DNA of 7,828 nucleotides from CBDDRG01 sp051306415 (GTDB taxonomy: Bacteria > Pseudomonadota > Gammaproteobacteria > Pseudomonadales > Porticoccaceae). Shown here one piece after another: positions 1 through 6,292 of this stretch. The position numbers were made by a program, and so were the translations under genes. Location of the stretch: contig JBPPNE010000095.1 in the NCBI GenBank assembly GCA_051306415.1, positions 1-7,828 on the forward strand. The letters run 5' to 3'. Under the pieces are notes generated by a model, which saw nothing but the letters and a program-made list of their open reading frames with translations, did not search any database and was not told the DNA's origin. The first letter of the stretch is position 1. The number at the start of each line of letters is the position of its first letter.

Positions 1-638
1 GGGCCGTAATAGCTGGACGCATATTTGGCTGAATAGGCCAGAATCATGCAGTTGGGATGGCCGGTTGCCTCCAGGCCGCGGCGGATTGCGCCGATGCGGC
101 CGTCCATCATGTCCGAGGGCGCGACGATGTCCGCACCCGCCGCCGCCTGCGACAGCGCCTGCCGGGTCAGCGCCTCCAGCGTGACATCGTTCAGCACATA
201 GCCGCTGGCGTCGATGATGCCGTCCTGACCGTGGGTGGTGAACGGGTCGAGGGCGACATCGGTGATCACGCCGAGCGCCGGTAGCCGGTCTTTGAGCGCT
301 TTCACCGCGCGCTGGGCCAGGCCATCCGGATTCCACGCCTCCTCCGCGCGGAGGCTCTTGCTGTCGGCGCCGACGACCGGGAACAGGGCGACCGCGGGAA
401 TGCCCAGTGCCGCCCAGCTTGCCGCCTCGCGCACCAGCAGGTCGATGGACAGGCGCTCGATACCCGGCATGGACGCTATCGGCTCGCGGCGGTTAGAGCC
501 CTCGACAACGAACACCGGGTAGATCAGATCACTCGTGGTCAGCGCGGTCTCGCGCACCAGGCGGCGCACAAATTCAGTGCTGCGGGTGCGCCGCAGGCGG
601 GTGGCGGGAAAGGGCGCGCGGGTGAACTGCCAGGACAT
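1..638 (-). CDS. hemB: Delta-aminolevulinic acid dehydratase (porphobilinogen synthase), 3' end cut by window edge
   Basis: Cytosolic enzyme that condenses two 5-aminolevulinate molecules into porphobilinogen, the second committed step of heme and other tetrapyrrole synthesis. The ATG at 638 opens a protein starting MSWQFTRAPFPATRLRR. About 212 residues are visible of a family length near 330-340, so the C-terminal third, with the second Schiff-base lysine, lies outside the window. The visible part contains the YPVFVVEG and DSKSL stretches, the metal-site region DVALDPFTTHGQDG, the segment APSDMMDGR, and YSAKYASSYYG, whose Lys205 corresponds to the first active-site lysine. The metal region carries Asp/Ala where zinc enzymes have Cys, which marks the magnesium-type, Pseudomonas-like class. 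The ribosome binding site is weak (GGAA about nine bases before the ATG). The gene lies 74 bp after hemL on the same strand, with a strong hairpin between them. The identification is very secure; only the C-terminus is unknown. Confidence 0.97.
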   Translation of the reverse strand, partial: MSWQFTRAPFPATRLRRTRSTEFVRRLVRETALTTSDLIYPVFVVEGSNRREPIASMPGIERLSIDLLVREAASWAALGIPAVALFPVVGADSKSLRAEEAWNPDGLAQRAVKALKDRLPALGVITDVALDPFTTHGQDGIIDASGYVLNDVTLEALTRQALSQAAAGADIVAPSDMMDGRIGAIRRGLEATGHPNCMILAYSAKYASSYYG

Positions 639-669
639 CGGGTGGTTCCAGAAAACGTTGGTGGGGAAA

Positions 670-697
670 CGGGGTAGGCAGTGCACTGCCCACCCCG
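670..697 (-). terminator. Strong hairpin between hemL and hemB, possible terminator or attenuator
   Basis: This 28-base inverted repeat has two arms of 14 bases. On the minus strand all positions pair except for one G.T wobble, and there is no spare loop beyond the central bases. It begins 16 bases after the hemL stop and lies 31 bases upstream of the hemB start. On the minus strand it is followed by only TTT and then CCCC, so it is not a classic intrinsic terminator with a long U tract; on the plus strand it is followed by no T run at all. It could be a partial terminator that lowers hemB expression relative to hemL, an RNA-stability or processing element, or a protein-binding palindrome. 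The structure is seen directly; the role is inferred. Confidence 0.5.
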
Positions 698-712
698 GCG
701 ATGATAACAAGC

Positions 713-1993
713 TCAGAGCGTGGCAAATACCCGCGCCGCGGCATCCAGGGTGAACTCAATGTCGGCATCCGTGTGTGCCGCCGACATGAAGCCCGCCTCG
801 TAAGCGGCCGGCGCCAGATAAATGCCCTCCGCGAGCATGCCGTGGAAGAAGCGATTGAAGCGCTCGGTGTCGCACGCCATCACCTGTTGGTAGTTACTCA
901 CTTCGGTGGCGTCGGTGAAAAACACACCAAACATGGAGCCGATGTGATTGGTGGTGAAGGCGATGCCTGCCGTGGCCGCGCGCTCCCGCAGCCCCGCCAT
1001 TAGGACATCGGTACGCGTAGCAAGCGCGGCGTGAAAGCCAGGCCGCGCGACTTCATTCAATGTTGCGAGTCCCGCCGTCACCGCCACCGGATTGCCCGAC
1101 AGCGTGCCCGCCTGGTACACCGGCCCCAGCGGCGCGAGCTTTTCCATCACCGCTCGTTTACCGCCGATGGCGCCCACTGGCAGGCCACCGCCGATGACCT
1201 TGCCGAGGCAAATCAGATCGGCATCGATGCCATAGTGGCCGATGGCGCCCCGCGGGCCGACGCGAAACCCGGTCATCACTTCATCGATGATCAGCAGCGC
1301 GCCGTGGCGGCTGCACTGCGCGCGCAGCGTCTCCAGAAACCCCGGCTGCGGCGGCACGCAGCTCATGTTGCCCGCCACTGGCTCGACGATGACACAGGCG
1401 ACCTGTTCGCCCAACTCGGCAAAGGCCGCCGCGACACCTGCGCTGTCGTTGTAGGTCAGCGTCACCGTGTGCTGAGCGAGTGCGGCGGGGACGCCGGCGG
1501 AACTCGGTACCCCCAGCGTCAGCGCGCCGGAGCCGGCCTTGATCAGCAGCGAATCGGAGTGGCCGTGATAACAGCCCTCGAACTTGATGATGGTGTCGCG
1601 CCCGCTGTAGCCGCGGGCGAGGCGGATCGCGGTCATCGTCGCCTCGGTGCCGGAACTGACCAGGCGTACCATATCCAGCCCCGGCACCAGATCGCACAGG
1701 CGATCAGCGAGCTGGGTTTCCAGCGCCGTCGGCGCGCCGAAAGAGAGTCCCTTGTCGAGTTGGGCACGAATCGCCGCCAGCACCGCTGGGTGGCAATGGC
1801 CGAGAATCATCGGCCCCCAGGACTGCACATAGTCCACATAGCGGCGGCCATCGGCGTCGTAGAGATAGGCCCCCGCACCGCGTTCGAAGAATACCGGCGT
1901 GCCACCGACGGCGCGAAACGCCCGCACCGGCGAGTTGACCCCGCCGGGAATGTGGCGCTGGGCGGCGGCGAAGAGTTGTTCGGAGCGGGTCAT
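713..1993 (-). CDS. hemL: Glutamate-1-semialdehyde 2,1-aminomutase
   Basis: PLP-dependent cytosolic enzyme that converts glutamate-1-semialdehyde into 5-aminolevulinate, the last step of the C5 route to tetrapyrroles. The product, 426 residues, has the usual family length. Family landmarks in order are IPGGVNSPVRAF (residues 15-26), SSGTEATMTAIRLARG (113-128), the PLP-site segment FEGCYHGHSD (138-147), EPVAGNM (204-210), IIDEVMTGFR (235-244) and GKVIGGGLPVGA (264-275). Lys265 in the last of these is the PLP-binding lysine, and its number matches the E. coli enzyme. I chose the ATG at 1993 because it gives the canonical N-terminus MTRSEQLF. The frame is open upstream to 2101, but those 36 residues are Arg/Thr-rich and resemble no HemL N-terminus. 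The ribosome binding site is weak (GAG seven bases before the ATG). The next gene, hemB, uses the product of this enzyme. Confidence 0.97.
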   Translation of the reverse strand: MTRSEQLFAAAQRHIPGGVNSPVRAFRAVGGTPVFFERGAGAYLYDADGRRYVDYVQSWGPMILGHCHPAVLAAIRAQLDKGLSFGAPTALETQLADRLCDLVPGLDMVRLVSSGTEATMTAIRLARGYSGRDTIIKFEGCYHGHSDSLLIKAGSGALTLGVPSSAGVPAALAQHTVTLTYNDSAGVAAAFAELGEQVACVIVEPVAGNMSCVPPQPGFLETLRAQCSRHGALLIIDEVMTGFRVGPRGAIGHYGIDADLICLGKVIGGGLPVGAIGGKRAVMEKLAPLGPVYQAGTLSGNPVAVTAGLATLNEVARPGFHAALATRTDVLMAGLRERAATAGIAFTTNHIGSMFGVFFTDATEVSNYQQVMACDTERFNRFFHGMLAEGIYLAPAAYEAGFMSAAHTDADIEFTLDAAARVFATL

Positions 1994-2187
1994 GGTGAGT
2001 CTCGAGCAGGTCGTGGTTCGTAAAGTCAGGCGGGTTCGGATAGTGTCGCTGTCAAATCCGGGCCGCAAAGAATACGCGCTCCGGACACACCGTGTCGCCA
2101 TGTTCTGTGCAGAGGCGGTGGTTCTGTCGAGGGACGATGACAGCTAGCTGGACGGCTCGTCACGCATCAATCACGAATGTAAGCGGT
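1994..2187. other. 194-bp gap between otsA and hemL
   Basis: This region must hold any separate promoter for hemL-hemB. On the minus strand a perfect TTGACA lies at 2050-2055, but no good -10 hexamer follows at 16-18 bases, so I do not call a promoter. A perfect 10-bp palindrome, CAGCTAGCTG, lies at 2141-2150, about 38 bases after the otsA stop. It is too short and lacks a T run, so it is not a credible terminator. The hemL frame reads open through the left part of the gap (to 2101), but that stretch does not look like coding sequence. No small gene or RNA was recognised here. Confidence 0.4.
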
Positions 2188-3594
2188 CTATCGTTCGGGC
2201 AGGCCGGTGTCAACGGTGCCGCTGGTTCCTGTACAGCGTTCGAGCTCCGTCAAGAACGAGTGAGACCATCGATATACATCGTGGCGGCAGATCGTATCGA
2301 ATGCACTCTGCCACCGTTCGCGCCGTTCCACGCGCGGCATGCTTAACGCGCTCACGAGCGCGTCCACAACCTGATCAGAATCGTAGGGGTTGACCAGCAA
2401 TGCGGAATCAAGCTCGCTGGCAGCGCCGGCAAATTTCGAGAGCACAAGAACTCCCGGGTCTTCGGGTGGTTGAGCGGCAATGAATTCCTTCGCGACCAGA
2501 TTCATGCCGTCGCGTAGCGGCGTCACCAGGCCGACCCGGGTCATCGAAAGAAAGTTCATGAGAGTTGATCGTGCAAAAGCTTTGTTGATGTAGCGAACCG
2601 GCGCCCAGTCAAATTCAGCGAAATGCCCATTGATGTCGCCGACGATCGCCTCAAGCTGCTTTCTTAGTTTTCTGTATTCGGGCACCTCTGCCCGCGACGG
2701 TTGAGCCACTTGCAAAAAAACCACCTTGCCTTTAGTGTCCGAATGCCTGACCAGCATGTGTTGATAGGCGCGAAGCCTCTCCGGCAGGCCCTTGCTGTAG
2801 TCCAGACGATCAACCCCGATGATCAATGATCGCCCTTGCAGGCTGGTTTGTAGTCGCTTGACCCTGGGTGCCTCACGGCCACTGGTTACCATGCTGCGCA
2901 CTTCCTGGGGATCAATACTGATCGGAAACGTGGCCGCTTTGGAGAAATGACGCTGCCAGACAAAGGTGCCGTCTTCCCGAACATCCGCATCGGTGCAGTT
3001 CTGCAGCGCGCCAAGAAAATTTCTCTTGTCTGTTTTGGTCTGAAACCCGATCAGATCGTAAGCGCTCAACTCTGACAGGAGTTCGCGGTAATCGGGCAAT
3101 ATGCGCAGCAGGTCGGAGGGGGGGAACGGGATGTGCAGAAAGAATCCCATTGGCTGGGTGACTCCTGCCGTGCGCAGCGCTCGCGCCAACGGAATCAGGT
3201 GGTAGTCATGCACCCATAGGATGTCGTCGGTTTTCAGCAGCGGCAGCAACTCCCGCGCAAAGCGATCGTTGGTGCGCCGGTACAGATCGTCATAGTGACG
3301 TTGGTATTGAACGGCATCGATACGGTAATGGCACAGGGGCCACAGCACGCGATTTGAATACCCCATGTAGTAGTTTTCATACTCTTCTCGGGACAACGGA
3401 ATAGAAGCATAGTCGACGCCCTTGGCGTGAGTCATAGTCACGCTCTGCTGGCCTTCTGTCACATTACCGTCCCAGCCGAACCAGATCCCGCCGCGCTCCC
3501 TCACGGCCGTAGTCAGCGCGACCGCAAGCCCGCCGGGGACCTGGCCTCGGCGAGGCACATTGACGCGGTTGGAGACAACGACAAGGCGAGTCAA
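2188..3594 (-). CDS. otsA: Alpha,alpha-trehalose-6-phosphate synthase (UDP-forming)
   Basis: GT20-family glycosyltransferase that joins glucose from UDP-glucose to glucose 6-phosphate, giving trehalose 6-phosphate in the cytosol. From the TTG at 3594 the product is 468 residues, close to the 474 of E. coli OtsA. Motifs in order are RLVVVSNRV with Arg10, the glycine pair GG at 21-22, GGIWFGWDG (35-43), WVHDYHLIP with Asp130 (127-135), FFLHIPFPP with His154 (151-159), GVDRLDYSKGLPERL with Arg263 and Lys268 (260-274), and RDGMNLVAKEF with Asp362 and Glu370 (361-371). These match the known substrate-binding residues. The frame is open upstream to 3678, but TTG 3594 gives the standard N-terminus and has GGGAGGG six bases upstream. 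The first four bases of the gene overlap the GH15 stop (TTGA), which suggests translational coupling. It is the last gene of the ots operon. All key residues are present, so the enzyme is probably active. Confidence 0.97.
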   Translation of the reverse strand: MTRLVVVSNRVNVPRRGQVPGGLAVALTTAVRERGGIWFGWDGNVTEGQQSVTMTHAKGVDYASIPLSREEYENYYMGYSNRVLWPLCHYRIDAVQYQRHYDDLYRRTNDRFARELLPLLKTDDILWVHDYHLIPLARALRTAGVTQPMGFFLHIPFPPSDLLRILPDYRELLSELSAYDLIGFQTKTDKRNFLGALQNCTDADVREDGTFVWQRHFSKAATFPISIDPQEVRSMVTSGREAPRVKRLQTSLQGRSLIIGVDRLDYSKGLPERLRAYQHMLVRHSDTKGKVVFLQVAQPSRAEVPEYRKLRKQLEAIVGDINGHFAEFDWAPVRYINKAFARSTLMNFLSMTRVGLVTPLRDGMNLVAKEFIAAQPPEDPGVLVLSKFAGAASELDSALLVNPYDSDQVVDALVSALSMPRVERRERWQSAFDTICRHDVYRWSHSFLTELERCTGTSGTVDTGLPER

Positions 3595-5375
3595 AAGTTT
3601 CCCTCCCAGGGCACTGACAGGCGCAGCGCCGAGTTGATCAGCCCGACCATGCTGTACGTCTGCGGAAAATTTCCCCATAGCTCCCCGGTGCGCACGTCGA
3701 TGTCTTCCGACAGCAGTCCGTGCGGATTGCAGTGCTGCAGCAGACGCGAGAACAAATCCCGGGCTTCAGCGCGGCGCCCAATCGCGTGCAGCGCGTCGAC
3801 AAACCAGAATGTACAGACAGTGAACGCAGTCTCCGGCGCACCAAAGTCGTCATTTTCGACGTAGCGCATGATAAAATCACCGTGCTTCAGGTGCTTCTCG
3901 ATGGCGGTGACCGTGGCAATGAAACGCGGATCATCAGCCGCCACGAAACCCAGTTGGTGCAGCAGCAAAAGACTGGCATCCAACTGCGATCCGTCAAAAC
4001 TCGCCACGAAACAGTTCAGATCGGCATTCCAGGTATGCGCGAGAATATCCGCGCGCAGCGCGTCGGCGTGGGTGCACCACCACTGGCAACGTTGGTCCAG
4101 ATGCAGACGCGAAGCGATCTTTGCCAGCCGGTCACAGGCGGCCCAACACATCACCGCCGAAAAAGTGTGCACTTTGCGGATGCCGCGATACTCCCACGGC
4201 CCCGCATCGGGCTGGGCATAAGCTTCCACCACACGGTCACCCAGGACTTCCAGTTGAGAAAACAGGTGTTCGGTGCCGGGATGGCGCAGTCGCTCGTCGT
4301 AAAACATGTGCGCGGCGGCGAGCACGGCGGCACCGTAGACATCGTTTTGCACCTGGGTGTAGGCGGCGTTGCCGATACGCACCGGCCCCATGCCACGGTA
4401 GCCAGGCAACTCCTCGACGATCGATTCCTCGATATGGAAATGGCCGTTGATGCGGTAAACCGGCTGCAGCAGCCCCGCCGTCGAATCGGCGACCCGGTTG
4501 ATGATGTAGCGCAAATAATGCTCCATGGTCAGGGTCGCGCCCAGGCGATTGAGCGCGGCGACGACAAAATAGGCATCGCGCAGCCAGCAGTAGCGGTAAT
4601 CCCAGTTGCGGCCGCTGGCCGGTGCTTCCGGGATAGAGGTGGTGACAGCCGCGATGATCGCACCAGTATCCCCGTTGGCATTGAGCTTGAGGGTGATGGC
4701 GGCGCGGATTACTTCCCGCTGCCATTCGAAGGGGATGCCCAGGTAGGGAACCCATTCCGTCCAGTAATCGGCGGTCTGGTCGTAGAAGTGTTGTCCCGTT
4801 GGTGTTACTGCGTCGGCCCAGGATTCATCGGGTCCGAGTATCAGCGTCACTGTGTCGTCGATAACGACCGGCGTCTCGTCCTGGATTGCGGTCAACGACA
4901 GGTCCGTGGTCAGGCGCAGGGTCAATGCGGGCATTAGATAACGGATGTGGTTACTACCGTAAGTGGTGGTCACCGGCTCGTATCCCGTGCACGCTTGCGG
5001 TCTGATCTGAATACGCACCCGCGGCATTCCCGAACAGAGTCGGATCTGGCGCATGAGCATGACTGGCCGATAAACCCGTCCGTATTGCTTGAAGCGAGGG
5101 GCGAAATCGATGATCTCGATAGCTGCGCCACCGTGGGCGATCAACCGGGTGACCAGGATTGCAGCGTTTTTCAAATAGGACTGCTCTGCGTGGCTGAAGT
5201 CCAATAGCTCACTCCGAAAACGACCGGTCGGATCTCCATCCAGCTGGCGCAGCAATCCGTCGAAGACCGGGGTACTGTCTGGTCGGGGCATGCACGACCA
5301 GACAATGTCAGCGCGCGGATTGATCAGAGCGCTGACGGTAGAGTTGCCGATAAGTGCAAGGTTCAAGTTACTCAT
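3591..5375 (-). CDS. Glycoside hydrolase family 15 protein (glucoamylase/trehalase-like) within the ots operon
   Basis: GH15 enzymes are inverting exo-acting alpha-glucosidases: glucoamylases, glucodextranases and the mycobacterial-type trehalase. This 594-residue product has the usual bacterial layout. An N-terminal beta-sandwich-like region (about 1-210) starts SNLNLALIGNSTVSALI, and an (alpha/alpha)6-barrel region follows. The barrel carries NWDYRYCWLRDAYF (257-270), EELPGYRG (321-328), GPWEYRG with the likely general acid Glu395, SAVMCWAACDRL (406-417), and LLSEDIDVRTGELWGNFPQ with the likely general base Glu557. I assigned the catalytic residues from family motifs, not from a structure. 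There is no signal peptide, so it should act in the cytosol. The start ATG at 5375 overlaps the end of otsB by eight bases, and the stop overlaps the otsA start by four. Trehalose is a natural guess for the substrate given the neighbours, but short alpha-glucans or another glucoside remain possible. Family certain, substrate uncertain. Confidence 0.93.
   Translation of the reverse strand: MSNLNLALIGNSTVSALINPRADIVWSCMPRPDSTPVFDGLLRQLDGDPTGRFRSELLDFSHAEQSYLKNAAILVTRLIAHGGAAIEIIDFAPRFKQYGRVYRPVMLMRQIRLCSGMPRVRIQIRPQACTGYEPVTTTYGSNHIRYLMPALTLRLTTDLSLTAIQDETPVVIDDTVTLILGPDESWADAVTPTGQHFYDQTADYWTEWVPYLGIPFEWQREVIRAAITLKLNANGDTGAIIAAVTTSIPEAPASGRNWDYRYCWLRDAYFVVAALNRLGATLTMEHYLRYIINRVADSTAGLLQPVYRINGHFHIEESIVEELPGYRGMGPVRIGNAAYTQVQNDVYGAAVLAAAHMFYDERLRHPGTEHLFSQLEVLGDRVVEAYAQPDAGPWEYRGIRKVHTFSAVMCWAACDRLAKIASRLHLDQRCQWWCTHADALRADILAHTWNADLNCFVASFDGSQLDASLLLLHQLGFVAADDPRFIATVTAIEKHLKHGDFIMRYVENDDFGAPETAFTVCTFWFVDALHAIGRRAEARDLFSRLLQHCNPHGLLSEDIDVRTGELWGNFPQTYSMVGLINSALRLSVPWEGNF
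3592..3607 (-). promoter_or_regulatory. Ribosome binding site and TTG start of otsA
   Basis: On the minus strand GGGAGGG (3607-3601) is followed by a six-base spacer, AAACTT, and then TTG (3594-3592). This is a near-ideal Shine-Dalgarno sequence, and it lies inside the last codons of the GH15 gene, where it encodes part of Trp-Glu-Gly. It decides the otsA start in favour of TTG over the upstream in-frame start at 3678, which would create an 88-base overlap and a foreign N-terminal extension. Confidence 0.75.
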
Positions 5376-6153
5376 GCCGACCCGCCGATTGATGTGTTAC
5401 AGCCCACAGCCAACGGCGCACGTCTTTAGGGTCGGTCAAGCGAAAATGCGCCAGACTGACACCATGGCCCACTTTGATGGATATTCCCTGGCGCCGATTT
5501 ATCACTTCAAACGCGTGCTCGTCGGTCAGATCGTCACCGATGAACACCGGTTGTCGATCCGAAAATGGTGTTTCCACCATGAATGCGTTGACAGCGCTTC
5601 CCTTGTCCGCGCCAGCAGGGCGTATTTCAATGACCTTTTTGCCCCTTTGCAGCACCAGCTCTGGCGGCAGCGATTGCTCAAGGCTTTCGGCCAATTCGTT
5701 TACGGCGGCGCCATGCTGTGGCGCAGCGCGGTAATGCAGACCGAGGGTGATTTTTTTGTACTCCATAATTATGCCGGGGTGCGTGCGCGCAAACGTTGCG
5801 AGACGTTCGGCCACCGGCGCGAGAGCGGCACCTACACCGATATGTTGATGCAGATGACCCGTCGCGTCGCGTCGCTCCAGTCCGTGCAAGCCAGCCACAG
5901 GGAACTGAGTAAGCTTGAACAGCTCGTCGAGCACGGCAATCTCCCGACCACTGACCAGCGCCATCGCGCCCCTAGTCTCGTCACGAAGACGCTTAAGCAG
6001 GCTTCGCAACAGCGGCGGAACAGATACCGCCCTCGGGGTCGGCGCAAACTCCAGTATAGTGCCATCGACGTCGAGAAATAGCGCTACATTAGCCAACTTA
6101 ATTAATGGCGGTGGGCGGTAACACTCCATGCTATCCGTATATTGATTCACCAT
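5368..6153 (-). CDS. otsB: Trehalose-6-phosphate phosphatase
   Basis: HAD-superfamily phosphatase that converts trehalose 6-phosphate into trehalose, completing the OtsA/OtsB route. At 261 residues it matches the family size. Motif I is FLDVDGT, with nucleophile Asp28 and acid/base Asp30. Motif II is ALVSGRE (65-71) with Ser68. HGLE (90-93) belongs to the cap boundary. IEIRPAGADKG (175-185) carries the motif III lysine, Lys184. Motif IV is FIGDDLTDEHAF (204-215) with Asp207, Asp208 and Asp211. The start is not certain. ATG 6153 has a poor ribosome binding site but overlaps the end of a small upstream ORF and could be translated by coupling. An in-frame ATG at 6129 (MECYRPPP) has GGA four bases upstream and leaves the enzyme core intact. 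It is the first gene of the tight otsB-GH15-otsA cluster and lies 139 bp after mscS. Confidence 0.95.
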   Translation of the reverse strand: MVNQYTDSMECYRPPPLIKLANVALFLDVDGTILEFAPTPRAVSVPPLLRSLLKRLRDETRGAMALVSGREIAVLDELFKLTQFPVAGLHGLERRDATGHLHQHIGVGAALAPVAERLATFARTHPGIIMEYKKITLGLHYRAAPQHGAAVNELAESLEQSLPPELVLQRGKKVIEIRPAGADKGSAVNAFMVETPFSDRQPVFIGDDLTDEHAFEVINRRQGISIKVGHGVSLAHFRLTDPKDVRRWLWAVTHQSAGRHE

Positions 6154-6188
6154 GAGACCATTTCCAGGAGCGGTCGGCTCACTTTCAT
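6147..6188 (-). CDS. Possible 13-residue leader ORF upstream of otsB
   Basis: On the minus strand GAGGAG (6202-6197), a strong Shine-Dalgarno sequence, is followed eight bases later by an ATG that opens MKVSRPLLEMVSW and then a TGA stop. The ORF overlaps the otsB start by seven bases in another frame. Ribosomes ending here would sit directly on the otsB ATG, whose own binding site is poor. A still shorter ORF, MNEELER (6208-6185), ends in an ATGA overlap with this start. The peptide has no residue run of the kind used in amino-acid attenuation. Coding status is unproven. It could simply mark a ribosome entry site for otsB, or reflect an error in the otsB N-terminus. Confidence 0.35.
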   Translation of the reverse strand: MKVSRPLLEMVSW

Positions 6189-6292
6189 CGCTCCAGCTCC
6201 TCGTTCATGAATGAGAGCCTCTGTTTTTTGCGCAACACACTGGCCGCAGAAAAAACGATTTGGGGACGTACACGAATTCATGCTTCCGTCCA
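6154..6292. other. 139-bp gap between mscS and otsB
   Basis: This gap should hold the ots promoter if the operon has its own. On the minus strand TTGCGC and ATTCAT lie 17 bases apart (6235 to 6207), but the match to a sigma-70 -10 box is poor. I see no sigma-S-type CTATACT element. The perfect 8-bp palindrome TTGCGCAA lies at 6228-6235. No terminator follows the mscS stop at 6293-6295, so read-through from mscS into otsB is possible. The right-hand end of the otsB leader ORF also lies here. Confidence 0.35.

Noticed and set aside
1031..2023. Plus-strand ORF (330 codons) opposite hemL
   Set aside because: Arg/His/Ala-rich low-complexity translation with no family pattern. The minus-strand HemL reading is unambiguous.
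2027..2055. TTGACA (2050-2055, minus strand) as a hemL promoter
   Set aside because: The hexamer is perfect, but the sequence 16-18 bases downstream has no resemblance to a -10 box. The nearest A/T-rich stretch is about 23 bases away.
1994..2101. In-frame 36-residue upstream extension of hemL
   Set aside because: It resembles no HemL N-terminus. The ATG at 1993 gives the standard MTRSEQLF start and places the PLP lysine at 265, as in E. coli.
2141..2150. CAGCTAGCTG palindrome after otsA as a terminator
   Set aside because: It is only a ten-base self-complementary sequence with no room for a loop, no extension of the stem and no T run on either strand.
3720..4937. Long plus-strand ORF (405 codons) opposite the GH15 gene
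   Set aside because: It is rich in Arg, His, Gly and Val with no recognisable domain, and it mirrors a firmly identified GH15 gene. It is a typical antisense shadow in G+C-rich coding DNA.
5290..6081. Plus-strand ORF (263 codons) opposite otsB and the GH15 start
   Set aside because: No recognisable motif; it lies fully opposite OtsB, which has all four HAD motifs.
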